Origin: Oenanthe sinensis | Taxonomy: Eukaryota > Streptophyta > Magnoliopsida > Apiales > Apiaceae | Reading direction: 5' to 3' | Assembly: GCA_028671895.1 (NCBI GenBank) | Contig: CM053801.1 | Span: forward strand, 39,684,836 to 39,748,835 | DNA: 64,000 nt | Shown: positions 1 through 11,394 of the stretch, piece after piece | How positions within the stretch are numbered: position 1 is the stretch's first letter | How the letters are laid out: each line of letters starts with the position of its first letter | Program-made: the position numbers and the translations under genes | Notes under the pieces: model-generated | What the model saw: only the letters and a program-made list of their open reading frames with translations | Told to the model about the DNA's origin: nothing | Database searches by the model: none

Positions 1-1062
1 ACTGAGAGAAATATTTTTCTTGAAAATGAACTTGTTTGTTTAGAAAGATTTAAGCAGGAAAGAAAGGATGCTAGGAATGAACTAGTAAACAGTTTGAAAA
101 GAGAAGAATTGTTGAAAGAACAATTAGCTGAAGAAATTGAAACCATTAGCAAATGGAATAGGTCTGCTAAAACTGCCAAACAAATTATTGATGTTCAGGG
201 TGTAGATACTCTAGGAGATCTCCCCAAATCAATAGGCAAGTCATTGGCTGATACTTCAATGGATAAAGATCAATCGACTGCTAATCCTTTATCAACTAAT
301 AAGGATTATCAATCGATTGATGCTGAATCAATCGATAAGCATCCATCGACAAGTAAATCATCAATGGCTAATAAAAAGAACAAATTTAGCACTCCTATTA
401 AGTTTGTTAAGGAAACCAAGAATCAAGTTGAGACTGAGACTGAGAAGATCAACAGAGGTAGCTTATCCAAGAAACAATTAAAAGAAAAATTAGAAAAGAT
501 AGCACCTGTGGAAATTACTCTATCTAAGTCTGAGAAAAAGAAAAAGAATAGGAATGGTAAAGTAGGCATAAATAAGCACAATAATTACACTCCTGATATG
601 TATGCACCTAGAAAGGTATGTGCTAAATGTGGTAGTGTAAATCATTTGTCCATGCAATGCAAAAGTGAAAATAATTCTATATCTGCAAATGATTTAAATA
701 TACATGCCATGACTGCAAATGCCATGTTTACCAATCCTATGCTCATGAATGCCATGTCTTCTAATTTGGTTGCACCTAATGTTCATATGCCTTATGCACA
801 AGTTCCATACATGTATAATCCCTTCTTTGCATATCCTAATATGAACATGCCTGGTATCCCATGGAACATGCCTAATGTAAATGATGAAATCCATGGAAAT
901 TATGCCATGAGTTCTAAGGTGTCAAAGCCCCAAAAGTCAACTCCCAAAGATAAAGTGGATTTAAACCCACCAAAACAAAAGGAACCTAAGTTGACAACAG
1001 GGGCTCAAGCTGCAACTAATAAAAGAGGACCCAAGGCAACTTGGGTACCAAAAGCAACTTGA
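1..1062 (+). CDS. Gag polyprotein of element A, C-terminal part
   Basis: The reading frame is open from base 1 to a TGA at 1060-1062, so the start lies outside the window. Gag forms the virus-like particle that packages element RNA. A single retroviral zinc knuckle of form CX2CX4HX4C (CAKCGSVNHLSMQC) is encoded at about 616-660. Upstream is a Lys/Glu-rich, probably coiled segment and a Ser-Ile-Asp/Ser-Thr-Asp-rich stretch (about 250-370) that carries the element's repeat motif in frame. Downstream is a Met/Asn/Pro-rich tail, then a basic end (WVPKAT). The same C-terminal signature ends Gag of elements B and C'. Pol lies in another frame 7 bases further on. Confidence 0.88.
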   Translation, partial: TERNIFLENELVCLERFKQERKDARNELVNSLKREELLKEQLAEEIETISKWNRSAKTAKQIIDVQGVDTLGDLPKSIGKSLADTSMDKDQSTANPLSTNKDYQSIDAESIDKHPSTSKSSMANKKNKFSTPIKFVKETKNQVETETEKINRGSLSKKQLKEKLEKIAPVEITLSKSEKKKKNRNGKVGINKHNNYTPDMYAPRKVCAKCGSVNHLSMQCKSENNSISANDLNIHAMTANAMFTNPMLMNAMSSNLVAPNVHMPYAQVPYMYNPFFAYPNMNMPGIPWNMPNVNDEIHGNYAMSSKVSKPQKSTPKDKVDLNPPKQKEPKLTTGAQAATNKRGPKATWVPKAT

Positions 1063-1069
1063 TTGTTTT

Positions 1070-4000
1070 ATGTGTGTGCAGGGAAACAGGAAGAAAAATC
1101 TCTGGTATTTGGATAGTGGATGTTCAAGGCACATGACTGGAGATTTGTCCCTGCTCACAAAGTTTGTGGAAAAGGCTGGCCCAGGAGTTACTTTTGGAGA
1201 TAACAGCAAAGGTTTTACTCTGGGATATGGCTCAATTGCAAAAGAAAATGTTATCATTGAAACTGTAGCACTAGTTGATGGATTGAAGCATAATTTGCTC
1301 AGTATTAGTCAACTGTGTGATAATGGAAATGGTGTGTGGTTTACAACTGAATCATGCATCATAGCCAACAAAGAATCTGGTGAAATTCTCTTAACTGGAG
1401 AAAGAAAAGGAAATGTCTATGTGGCTGATTTTCTCTCTGTAAAAGCAAATTCAATGACATGTCTACTTAGTAAAGTCAATACAGCTGAAAGTTGGATTTG
1501 GCACAAGAAACTAGCCCACTTGAATTTCAAAGCCATGAATTTATTGGTTAGAAAGAATCTGGTTAGAGGCATTCCACATATGGAATTCACCAAGGATGGA
1601 CTATGTGATGCATGTCAAAAAGGAAAACAAAGAAAAGCATCATTCAAGTCAAAGTCTGATTCATCAATTGATAAGCCTCTGGAATTATTGCACATGGACT
1701 TATTTGGTCCAGTCAACATCATGTCAATTGCCAAAAAGAAATATGCCTTAGTAATTGTGGATGACTTCACAAGATTTTCATGGGTATATTTCTTACATTC
1801 TAAGGATGAAGCAAGCAAATTAATTATCAATCATGTGAAGAATGTTGACAATGGCACTGAATGGAAGGTCAAGAAATTTAGAAGTGACAATGGTACTGAA
1901 TTCAAGAATTCAACCATGAGAGAATTCTGTGAAGAAAAAGGTATCACTCATCATTTCTCTGCTCCAAGAACACCACAGCAAAATGGAGTAGTTGAAAGGA
2001 AAAATAGGACCTTGATTGAAGCTGCTAGAACTATGTTAGAAGAAGCAAAACTTCCTACATACTTCTGGGCAGAAGCAATTAATACTGCTTGTTACATTCA
2101 AAATATTTCCATGATCAATAAACTTCAAGGCAAAACTCCATATAAATTGATAAAGAAAGACAAGAAGCCAACAGTTAACTTTCTTCATGTCTTTGGCTGC
2201 AAATGCTTTGTACTGAGAAATCAAGGTGAAAATCTAGGAAAATTTGAAGCCAAAGCTGATGAAGCTATATTTGTTGGATATGGAATAACAACCAAAGCAT
2301 ACAGAGTCTACAATCTTAGATTACACATTGTTATGGAATCTATGCATGTAGTTTTTGATGACAAGAAAATTCAAGGGTTGTTTGATGAAGGATTTCATAA
2401 TCTATTGCAGTTTGAAAATGAATCCACAAGTAATATTGAAGATAGTGATGATGATGTGGAAATCACAAGAGTTCAAGTATCTAGAATCCTCCCATCAATT
2501 GATGTCAATGCATCAACAGATAACTTATCAGTTGACAATCATCAATCAACTGATAATACATCAATTGATAATCATTCGATGGATATCAACTCTGCTCAAC
2601 AATCTTCAAGTAGAGTGTCCATCTCAGGGGGAGGGTTCTCAAATAGTCAATCACATCACAATGATCATAACACTTCCAATGATCATGAAGCATCATCTTC
2701 AAGGACAAATTTACCATCACAAAGGAAATGGACAAAAAGCCATCCCTTTGAATTAATAATTGGAGATGCAAATGATGGTGTCGAAACTAGAAGTGCAACT
2801 CAAAATGAATGCTTGTATAGTAGCTTCCTGTCTCAAGAAGAACCAAAAAGGATTGAAGAAGCCTTTAATGATCCTGAGTGGATAATTGCTATGCAAGAAG
2901 AGTTGAATCAATTTGAAAGAAACAAGGTATGGAAGCTGGTGCCCAAACCAAAGAACAAGTCTATCATTGGTACAAAATGGGTGTTCAGAAACAAAATGGA
3001 TGAATCTGGTACAGTGACAAGAAATAAAGCAAGATTAGTGGCAAAGGGCTATTCACAAGAAGAAGGCATAGATTTTGATGAAACTTTTGCACCAGTTGCA
3101 AGATTGGAAGCAATCAGAATCTTTCTAGCATATGCTGCTCATGCTAATTTCAAGGTGTATCAGATGGATGTGAAAAGTGCTTTTCTCAATGGAGAGCTAG
3201 AAGAAGAAGTATATGTAGAACAACCTCCTGGCTTTATTGATCCTGTTCATCCTGGATTTGTATACTATCTTCTCAAGGCACTTTATGGATTGAAGCAAGC
3301 ACTTAGAGCCTGGTATGACACATTGTCTAAATTCTTGATTGAAAATCACTTCACAAGAGGTACTGTTGATAAAACTCTCTTTCATAGAAATGTAAATGGC
3401 TCTATGATTCTTGTTCAAATCTATGTAGATGACATTATTTTTGGCTCAACTAATGAAAAACTTTGTAAAAAGTTTGCTAAGTTGATGCAAAGTAAATATG
3501 AAATGAGCATGATGGGAGAACTAACCTATTTTCTTGGTTTGCAAATCAAGCAAGTTAAAGATGGTATTTTCATAAATCAAACCAAATATATTTCTGATTT
3601 ATTAAAGAGATTTGATTTAAGTGAATGTTCTTCTGCTAAAACTCCCATGGCCACTGCAACTAGACTTGAATTAAACACTAAGGAAGCAAAAGTGGACATT
3701 TCAAGTTATAGAGGTATGGTTGGCTCATTACTTTATTTAACTGCAAGTAGGCCAGACATAATGTTTGCTACATGTCTTTGTGCTAGGTTTTAAGCTGATC
3801 CTAGAGAATCTCATTTGATTGCAATAAAAAGAATATTCAGATATCTCAAAGGAACTCCAAATCTTGGAATTTGGTATCCTAGAGATTCTGGATTTGATCT
3901 AATTGGTTATTCAGATGCAGATTATGCAGGTTGCAGAATTGACAGAAAAAGCACAACAGGCTCCTGTCAATTTCTAGGAAATAAGCTTGTTTCATGGTTT

Positions 4001-4366
4001 AGCAAGAAGCAGAATTCAGTGTCTACATCTACTGCAGAGGCTGAATACATTGCAGCTGGAAGTTGCTGTGCACAAATATTATGGATGAGGAATCAACTAC
4101 TTGACTATGGGTTCAACTTGAACAAGATTCCTATTTTCTGTGATAATACAAGTGCCATTGCTATAACAGAAAATCCTGTACAACATTCCAGAACCAAGCA
4201 CATTGACATAAGGTATCACTTCATTAGGGAACATGTAATGAATGGTACAGTTGAATTACATTTTGTCCCTAGTGAAAGACAACTTGCAGACATTTTTACC
4301 AAACCATTAGATGAATCTACCTTCAATAGATTGGTCTGTGATTTAGGTATGCTTAATTATATCTAA
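1070..4366 (+). pseudogene. Pol polyprotein of element A (protease, integrase, RT, RNase H), one nonsense codon
   Basis: A single frame runs 1070-4366, broken only by TAA at 3791-3793, where C' has Gln in the ARF-Q-DPRES context (CAA to TAA, a C-to-T change). Numbering from Met 1070: aspartic protease D15-S16-G17; integrase zinc finger H145, H150, C179, C182; integrase catalytic D210, D273, E309; RT catalytic YVDD at 785-788; then RNase H with the TGSCQFLG and AEAEYIA blocks after the stop. A Ser/Asn/Asp-rich linker between integrase and RT (about 2,500-2,700) carries the STD/SID repeats. The enzymes copy element RNA into DNA and integrate it. The stop removes RNase H, so this copy should not transpose on its own. 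Confidence 0.9.
1078..1083 (+). promoter_or_regulatory. Splice-acceptor-like site at the gag-pol junction of A
   Basis: The sequence GTGTGTGCAG|GGAAA spans the start of pol just after the gag stop, with AG at 1080-1081. Elements B (GATTGCAGGGAAA, near 14,730) and C' (ATAATTGCAGGGAG, minus strand near 31,480) have the same TGCAGGG at the same place. That conservation suggests Pol is made from a spliced RNA, but this is inference and no donor was identified. Confidence 0.35.
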
Positions 4367-5048
4367 TCCTTTAAATGTCTGACAAGTTATGTAGTTATAT
4401 TACATGTAGCCATTGACTATGTTAAATTATTGATTCTTCAATAATCAACTGATAAATATTTTACATATCAATGGATATTATTGGAGCTGTCGACAGATAA
4501 ATATATCAATTGATGATATATTTGTTTATCGATGGATAGGGGTAACTATCGACAGATAGATATATCAATCAATGATATATTTGTCTATCGATGGATAATT
4601 GTACCTGTCGATGGATAAGCAATTTATCAATCGATGACCTAGAATTTAAAGGGGTCCATGTCATCAATCGACCTGTACAAAAATCTAGCCGTTGATTACT
4701 TATTTTATCAATTGATTAAAACGTACATTCATGTATGTATAACAATCGATTGCCAAAATTGGTAACTTTTAATTATCAATACTCTTCCAACGGTCGATTT
4801 AGTTCTATTTTGAGCAAGAAATTAGTTGGGAAATCAGTAAATATAAATAGTGAGATTAAAACTTCTTTTAATTCTTACTTGCATTTTTACTATCGATTTT
4901 TCTATCTCTTTCTCTTTCTCAATCTTCGAACTTACTCTGTATCTATCTCTTGCTAAGAACCCTAATCTACTACTGTCTATTTATTATTTCTGTTATAATT
5001 ACTAACAAGTTTGCCAGTTAATTCAATTATAAATCTTCAAACTCGATA
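4367..5048 (+). other. Pol to envelope-like spacer of A, packed with ATCGATGGAT-type motifs
   Basis: No ORF of note. From about 4,440 to 4,760 the sequence is a loose array of 10-mers such as ATCAACTGAT, ATCGATGGAT, TATCGACAGATA and ATCAATTGAT, the same family found in the LTR, gag, pol linker and envelope-like ORF. The last 200 bases look like a plant promoter and leader. Confidence 0.7.
4842..4925 (+). promoter_or_regulatory. Internal TATA box and CT-rich leader before the envelope-like ORF of A
   Basis: TATAAATAG lies at 4842-4850. A pyrimidine patch follows (TCTATCTCTTTCTCTTTCTC, about 4900-4920), then AACCCTAA, and the ATG comes at 5049. TATA plus Y-patch is the usual layout of plant Pol II core promoters. 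Element B has a similar CT patch and AACCCTAA before its envelope-like ATG. A separate promoter for the extra ORF is inferred. Confidence 0.45.
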
Positions 5049-8000
5049 ATGGCATCTTCAAAGAAAGTCTCACAATCTGGATTCTACTATGAGCTCAACA
5101 ACTTCGTTGCTTGCACTATGGTGGAGGAAGCCCCAACAGAATTTCATCCCCTAATGGAATTTCTAAGGAGTACGAAAATTGCAAAGGCCCTCTCAGAAGC
5201 ACCAAAAATTGTGTGCAATCTAGTTGAAGAATTCTGGACAACAGCAGAAGTAGCAGATGATTTTTCTACAATCTCCTTTGAATGCAAAGGACAAAGGTAT
5301 ATTCTAACCACTGTGGTCTTGGGTGAGTGTTTAAATATTCCTGCAAATAATACCGAAAATGCACCCACTGACACAGATATTAGAAACATGCTTAGGGAAA
5401 TCAACTATACTGCTCCTGATGCTAGTCTAGGTAGTATTGTTAGAAAGAATCTAAGAAAAGAATGGTCATATTTCTTTGATGCTTTAATAAAGTGTTTTTC
5501 TGGTAAGGTTAGTAATTTTGATGCAATAACAACAAGTATGCAACAAGTAGGGTATAGCATTTTATATGATAGATATCATAATTTAGGAAGCCTGTTACTC
5601 AATGAAATATCTGCCAAATTGGGAAATAAAATAAATAGATCTAATCATATTTATTATGCAAGATTTATTATGATTATTATTAACCACTTTGTCAAGGATA
5701 TTGAGATTGACAGGAATACAGAAATTTTGGATTGCTGGACTCAAAACAAAAGGGTTTTTAAAGACTTGGTTAGGATCAATCTTCACAGCAATGTGGAATT
5801 GATCTATCCCCCTTTTGTTCAGGTATTTATCTCTACTTTAAACTCTTCTAAACCTAATTCTTCTTTGCCTTCTGTGACTATGAAGGGTGGTAGTAATGAC
5901 CCCAACCCTCCTACCCAGGCCACACAACCAATCTCTAAATCCAAATCTAAGAAACCAACCTCAACAGGTTCTCAAAAACCTGCTGTTGTAAAAACCAAGA
6001 AAAGAAAAGCATCTAGTGTGGTAGATAGATTAGAGGAGGATGTAGGTGGTGAGGGAACTGGGGAACATCAAAGAACCCAGAAGGATAAGGAGAGTGAGGG
6101 TGTGCAACCTCAACCTAGCCACTCCATAGTCTCCCAAAAGACTGTGGATGTTAACATGGAAAATACCACATCCCTATTGTCATTCTCTCAAAAGGATGAC
6201 AATATTGAAAATAGCCCACAACCAGGGGCACATAATCAAATTGGGGACACAAAAGCCAAAACACTAACACCATACAAAAGAAGAGAAAAGAAAGTCACCT
6301 TTGCACTTGGGGAATCACACACTGCAAAACCACAGGAAACTGTGGAGGAGCCTTCACAAAGTCTGCTTGATGCATCTCATATAAATGATGAGATGCAGCC
6401 CCATTCTCTTTCAATTCCTATCTCTTCTATTCTTCTATCCCCATCTCAAACTTCTTCAGAAAATGTTTTGATAGATTATCGAACATTTTCAGATTCTCCT
6501 TCTTTGTTTTTCAAGGAGAAGCCAACACTCTCTCCTGAATCTTCTTCTCAGAATTTTCAGGATTCTATTTCCAATATCATCTCAAACATAACTTCACAAA
6601 TTATCTCAACTGTTTCTTCTCCATCAATTGATGTTCTTTCATCAATTGATATTCAGCCATCGACTGATAAGCCATCGATCGATACTCAAGATCAATCGAT
6701 GGGTATGCATCAATCGATGGATATCCCAAACACCACTTCAACTGATAATGTCAATACATCAATTGATGCTCAATCAATTGATGTTGCACAAACACTCTTA
6801 GGATTGAGTGAGTTGAGTGAGAGGCAGGATTGTAACCTGGCAAAAGGAGAGGAAGTGAGTAAAAACATTCCTATTTCTTCCAGGAATGAGAGTGAAACAC
6901 TTGAGGGCCCCACCTTAGTAGGTGCAAAAGAAATGAGTGATGGAGAGGTGAGATTCCAGGATGAGATCCTGATGCAAAATAGAGAGATGAGTGAAAGTGA
7001 TAAAAACATTCTACTTTTTGCATAGGAATTGGAAATTGAAATGATGGCAGAAGAAGGAGTAAAGGAGATAGGGGGAGCAAATAAGGCTGAAGCTAGTGGG
7101 AGTGGAATTGCTAAAGACTTTGAAGAGGAAATAGATGCTGGTGAATTGGATCCAAAGAATTTCATTCATCCTGATCCACAATATCAAGGGTTGGCTACTT
7201 CAAGTAACAAGAATGCAGAACAACTCTTGGGCATTGATCATACAGATCAAAGGACCAGGAATCTGAAGGAAAGCATTGCCAATACAACAGACACTTGATA
7301 TATGGCACCTGAAGAGTTGGAGAGTGATTCTGATGAAGAGCCATGGATGAGCACTATTGATGGTTCCTTAGAAGCTGCTGAGACTGAAATTCTCTCTCAA
7401 TATAGAAGAACAATGGTGGAAGGAGAAATTGAAGATCCTACTCAAAGGAGAATTGCTCACTATATGAGAGAATCAATGAAAATTCAAAAGATGACAGTAA
7501 CAGGAGTAAGGAGGGAACTGGAGAGGATTAAGGACTCTATCTCATCTAACAAGGATGCAATGGACAGGAGATTGGATGAGAAGCTACCATTCAACACCAT
7601 GAATAGCATCAAAGACAAGCTTTTCAAAGAATCCAAAAATTTTACATCTTTGGAGACACGGGTAGGTTCTCTAGAAAAGAAGATGGATGATATTATCAGA
7701 GGTCAAAATCTTCATGCTTCCATTCTTCAAAAGTTTCTTGACAGACTTCCACCACCCCCTCCAATTGATGATAACAAAAAGGGGGAGAATACAAAGAAGA
7801 AGGATGATGATGGTGGTGATGGCAAAGGCAGTGGAAGTGGTGGAATAGGTGGTTCTGGTATGGATAAGTCAAGTGGCATTGGTGGTTCTGCACCCAGAAG
7901 AGATAAAAGCAGAAGTAACATGGACAATCAATCTTCAAAGAAATCTAAGTCATCTAATTCTCCAAAAGATAATTTAGAACAGAAAAAGAAAGATTACAAG

Positions 8001-9104
8001 AAGTTTGATGATGATCTTGAAGCTAGGAGAATTTCTAGGGAGAAAGAAACTCAATCAATGATTGAGAGAGAAAAGAAAAGAATTGAAGATCTAAGGAGAA
8101 GCACTGAGTTAATAACAGAGGCAGTAGAAAAAGGAGACTTGGATGAGTTCATTGCTCAAACAAGAAAAATAAATGAAGATGCACAAAAGGCTGTCAAGGA
8201 AAGAAACTCAAATACAGAAGCTTTTCTTCAATTGGATATTGAAGCTCTTAAAGAAAAGAAGAAAGGGAAAGCAATAGTGATTGAAGAAGAGAAGAAGAAA
8301 GAGACTGAACCAGTAAGTCAAAAGCTACTTCAAGGAGCCATTACTACAGGAATCTCAGATGCCTCAAGGAGAGAAAGGGAGAATGAAGAGATTGCTAGAC
8401 AGATGGAAATGCAATGGCATTTGGAAGAAGAGCTACAGGCAGAGCAACCTTTGAGAAAAAGGAGAAAAGTTTCTATGGCCAAGAAAAGGTCAAGTTCTAC
8501 TCAAGAAATAATGGTTCAGGAAAACCTCCAGGGTCAACAAGAAGAAATCAAGGAGGAGGTCACAATTGAAGGTTATGATTTGAAGGGAATACCAGTAATC
8601 AATGAAAAAGGATTAATTGGAGTAAGGACTCACCCTGCAACCTCTAACCATGAAGAATCAATGAGGTTGGAGTATGAAAATGGAGTGAAAACAATCTATT
8701 CATTGAAGGTGATAATGAAGCAAAGCTACAATGTTTTAAAGACTATTCTTCCTCTACTCAACAGAAAGTACAAACTCAACACAACAATTGCTCATGAGAT
8801 ACAACAACAAATTTCAAGGTTAAGAAGATCCAAGGCAGAAGCTGAACCTGATTCACCTCTAAAGCTATGGAAGTCACAGGTCAAAAAGGTGGTGTTGGAG
8901 CCAAAGTATGCTATGATTTTTATAGATATAGAGGGCAACACAAAGTTCTTTGATATCTGCAAATATCTGGACAAAATCACAGATGAAGAAATACACTACC
9001 TTATGAGGCAACTTGGAGAAACTGACAGGGATGAAGCAATATTGAGAAGTTCTTTCATGAGGCAACTAAAGGAAAATGCTGAGAAAAGGAGGAAGATGAA
9101 CTAA
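5049..9104 (+). pseudogene. Envelope-like extra ORF of element A, two in-frame stops
   Basis: One frame covers 5049-9104 (1352 codons), interrupted by TAG at 7023-7025 and TGA at 7296-7298. The N-terminal ~230 residues form a globular domain, with EWSYFFD near residue 140 and MQQVGYS shortly after. Elements B and C' share both blocks (WSFFFD, EWDYFFG), and they resemble the putative plant transposon protein domain family. After that come low-complexity Ser/Pro/Lys segments, NLS-like KKRKAS, an SID/STD/SMD-rich stretch (6,620-6,790), a Gly/Ser/Asp tract, then a long Lys/Glu coiled-coil region and a second NLS-like RKRRKV. I see no signal peptide or membrane segment, so 'envelope' is a positional label only. 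Confidence 0.75.
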
Positions 9105-9280
9105 ATTAAATTATGAAGACATTGAAGCTGCTTGCAGGAGTTATCTATCAATCTGGTACTTCCAAAATTAATGTGCCAATTAAGTTTCTTGATTCTATCT
9201 AAATGTAAATTTTTAAGGGTTTTTGTTATCATCAAGTAGATTTATGCCTGTTAATAACACAGACACAAATAGGGGGAGAT
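9105..9280 (+). other. 3' untranslated tail and polypurine tract of A
   Basis: No ORF. The polypurine tract AGGGGGAGA (9271-9279) abuts the LTR start and would prime plus-strand DNA synthesis. Element B has a near-identical tract before its LTR. Confidence 0.8.
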
Positions 9281-10402
9281 TGTTAGGAATCTACATGAGA
9301 TTTGATGATAACATTAATCTTAGAATCATAGAAATTTTATTTGTTGTAACTGATCAATTGATATGAAAGTTATAAATATCAATTGATCAGGAAACCATTT
9401 ATCAGTTGAAATGTTTATTTGAATCAACTGATAATTTGGATTGTAGCATAGGTGTACTTAGTCTATTTCAATCGATAAGGTGTAAATCAATTGATATTTT
9501 ATTCATCAATTGATGTTAGAGTCGATTGATATGGATCATCAATTGATGTGTAAATTAAACTGTTAAATTGTAATTATGTGAAGACAGGAAATTGCACAAG
9601 TGAAGGATGATCAATTGATATTGAAGCATCGATGGATGAAGGATCAATCGAAGAAGCCAAGTCAAGCATTGAAGACCATCAACTGATGTGAAGACCCATC
9701 GACTGATATATCGATTGATAACATCTATCAATCGATAAGACATCTTTTATCAGTCGATGGATATAAAGATCAATTGAAGTAGTACATCAGTTGATGGATT
9801 AAAGAATGGATCAATTGATATGCTTAACAGCAAATTATCAATTGAGTGTGACAACACAGAAATAATATCTGTTGAAGATCCAGAGAACAAAAAGCACACC
9901 TATGGAAGACAGTCTAGAGTGACTGTGAAGACTCAATCAGAAGCTGTCTTTCAAACCTTTTTGTAAAATAGAAAAAGGTAAAAGGAAGGCAGGTAGAAAC
10001 AATCCTAGTATAGGAATTGTAAAAGAACACTTGTGGTATATAAACAAGTGTAGTAGCATTATTAGAAAATATACAAGTTAGACATATTTCTTAATCAACT
10101 GTTCAAGCTTAAGAGCACTTGTGTAAGAACAGTTGATTTGTTTTCTAATCTTGTAAAAACGAAGCTAGGTTTCTTCTAACCTAGGAGCATTGAGCAAAAA
10201 TATATATTGATGGAAAAACCAATCCATCAATAATTTTAAATCTCTTTGTTCAGTTTTATTTTTCAGCATTAATTTGTTCGAACTTATTCTCTTATTCTTT
10301 CAATCATCAAGAACGAATATTAGAACACACAAAAAGTTTTAATATTTGTATTCAACCCCCCCCTCCCTTCTACAAATATTGACATTGTTCTAAGGAATAA
10401 CA
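9281..10402 (+). repeat. 3' LTR of element A
   Basis: The boundaries are TGTTAGG at 9281, directly after the polypurine tract, and ATAACA at 10,402, giving a 5-base TGTTA/TAACA inverted terminus and 1122 bp. U3 carries at least seven exact ATCAATTGAT copies plus many variants (9,350-9,850), upstream of a TATA box at 10,037. The C-rich run before CTTCTACAAATATT near the 3' end also occurs in the other SIRE-type LTRs here. The flank after the LTR is AAACT, the expected right target-site copy. Confidence 0.85.
10037..10044 (+). promoter_or_regulatory. TATA box of A LTR
   Basis: TATATAAA lies about 190 bases downstream of the last motif repeats, where a U3 core promoter should be. Confidence 0.6.
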
Positions 10403-10413
10403 AAACTTCTATA

Positions 10414-11206
10414 TGTTTTCCCAGTTGCACAAGTAGAAGGGGGGGTTGAATACTTGTGTGTCTTTTCTGCCTGATTTAAAATCAACTCAATAGCAATAAA
10501 CATATATGAATTACGAACAAAGATCAAACACAAAGATATGAATAAGTACTGTTTGTATTATTGATTTGTAAATACAAAATTCTCCTAGGGTGTACACAAA
10601 CCCTAGCAGCTTCTCTGTGTTTATCACAGCAACTCTCTCTATTTCTATGCACTCACAAACTTTTACTCAGACAAATTTTGCTTCGACTTTTCCACACTTT
10701 TACAATTAGGCTACATAGAGTTTATATAGAGAGCTACCTATCAGCTAATAACAGAAATATAAATTACAATAGGAATAGAATTCCTAATTATTAGTTGACA
10801 GTTTCCTTTTGTAATTCTTCTTCCTGGTTTTTATAGCATATCTGCAATATCTTTGGCTTTATCTTCGAAGACTTCCTTTATCTGTGATCATCTTCCAAAT
10901 TTAGCTTTAACTTTATAGACTCTGAATTCTTCAGACTCTGCCAGACTATAGACTCTGATCATTTGTAGACTCTGAAAGATCTTAGACTCCGATAGTCTAT
11001 AGATTCTGATCATCTTCCAGACTCTGATCTTCATGCAGACTCTGAATTTACTTTCTGCAGAAATTCTTCTAAGTACAAGTATCTTGAGTATTGACTATCT
11101 AGACTCTGATTATACATTTCAGACACTAAAAAGATATATTGCAAATAAACTAAGCTAACTCCTGTTCTAGTATTTTATACATCATCAAATGAATATATTC
11201 CTAAAA
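10414..11206 (-). repeat. Solo LTR of a SIRE-type element, reverse orientation
   Basis: On the plus strand it starts TGTTTTCCC and shows the GAAGGGGGGGTTGAATAC block, the reverse of the conserved U5 end. It ends ATTCCTAAAA, the reverse of the TTAGGAAT start of related LTRs. The flanks CTATA (10,409-10,413 and 11,207-11,211) are an exact 5-bp target duplication, and no internal sequence is present. U3 (10,920-11,110) is rich in AGACTCTGA units and lies upstream of a reverse TATA box. The final CA dinucleotide is altered at the 11,206 end. Confidence 0.75.
10721..10728 (-). promoter_or_regulatory. TATA box of solo LTR
   Basis: TTTATATA on the plus strand reads TATATAAA in LTR orientation, just downstream of the AGACTCTGA array. 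Confidence 0.5.
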
Positions 11207-11394
11207 CTATATCAAAGAAGGAAGAATGATTGATGATTCTGACTGAATCAACATGCCTTCACAAGCGTCAGGAGGAAACTTGGATCATGTGCTACATTAT
11301 AGATCCTTGTCTCCCTCCCCATATGGAACATATCTGGATTCCTAATGGAATAGATCATCTTAGATGATCAACAACTCACTGAATCTATTCCTGA

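Larger units (their letters stand above)
1..10402 (+). mobile_element. SIRE/Maximus-type Ty1-copia retrotransposon A (5' end outside window)
   Basis: Seen in order: the end of gag, then pol in the copia order protease-integrase-RT-RNase H, a 0.7 kb spacer, a 4 kb extra ORF (envelope-like), a polypurine tract and a 3' LTR ending in TAACA. An extra ORF after RNase H and an LTR over 1 kb are the hallmarks of SIRE/Maximus copia elements. The 5' LTR, primer site and gag start lie to the left of the window. Coding damage is light (one stop in pol, two in the envelope-like ORF), so the copy is moderately young. It probably landed in the family-C element that resumes at 10,403. Confidence 0.9.

Noticed and set aside
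5049..9104. Annotation of a true retroviral envelope glycoprotein
   Set aside because: No signal peptide, membrane anchor or cysteine-rich ectodomain in A, B or C'.
10561..10794. 77-codon ORF
   Set aside because: Falls inside the reverse solo LTR around its TATA region; chance frame.
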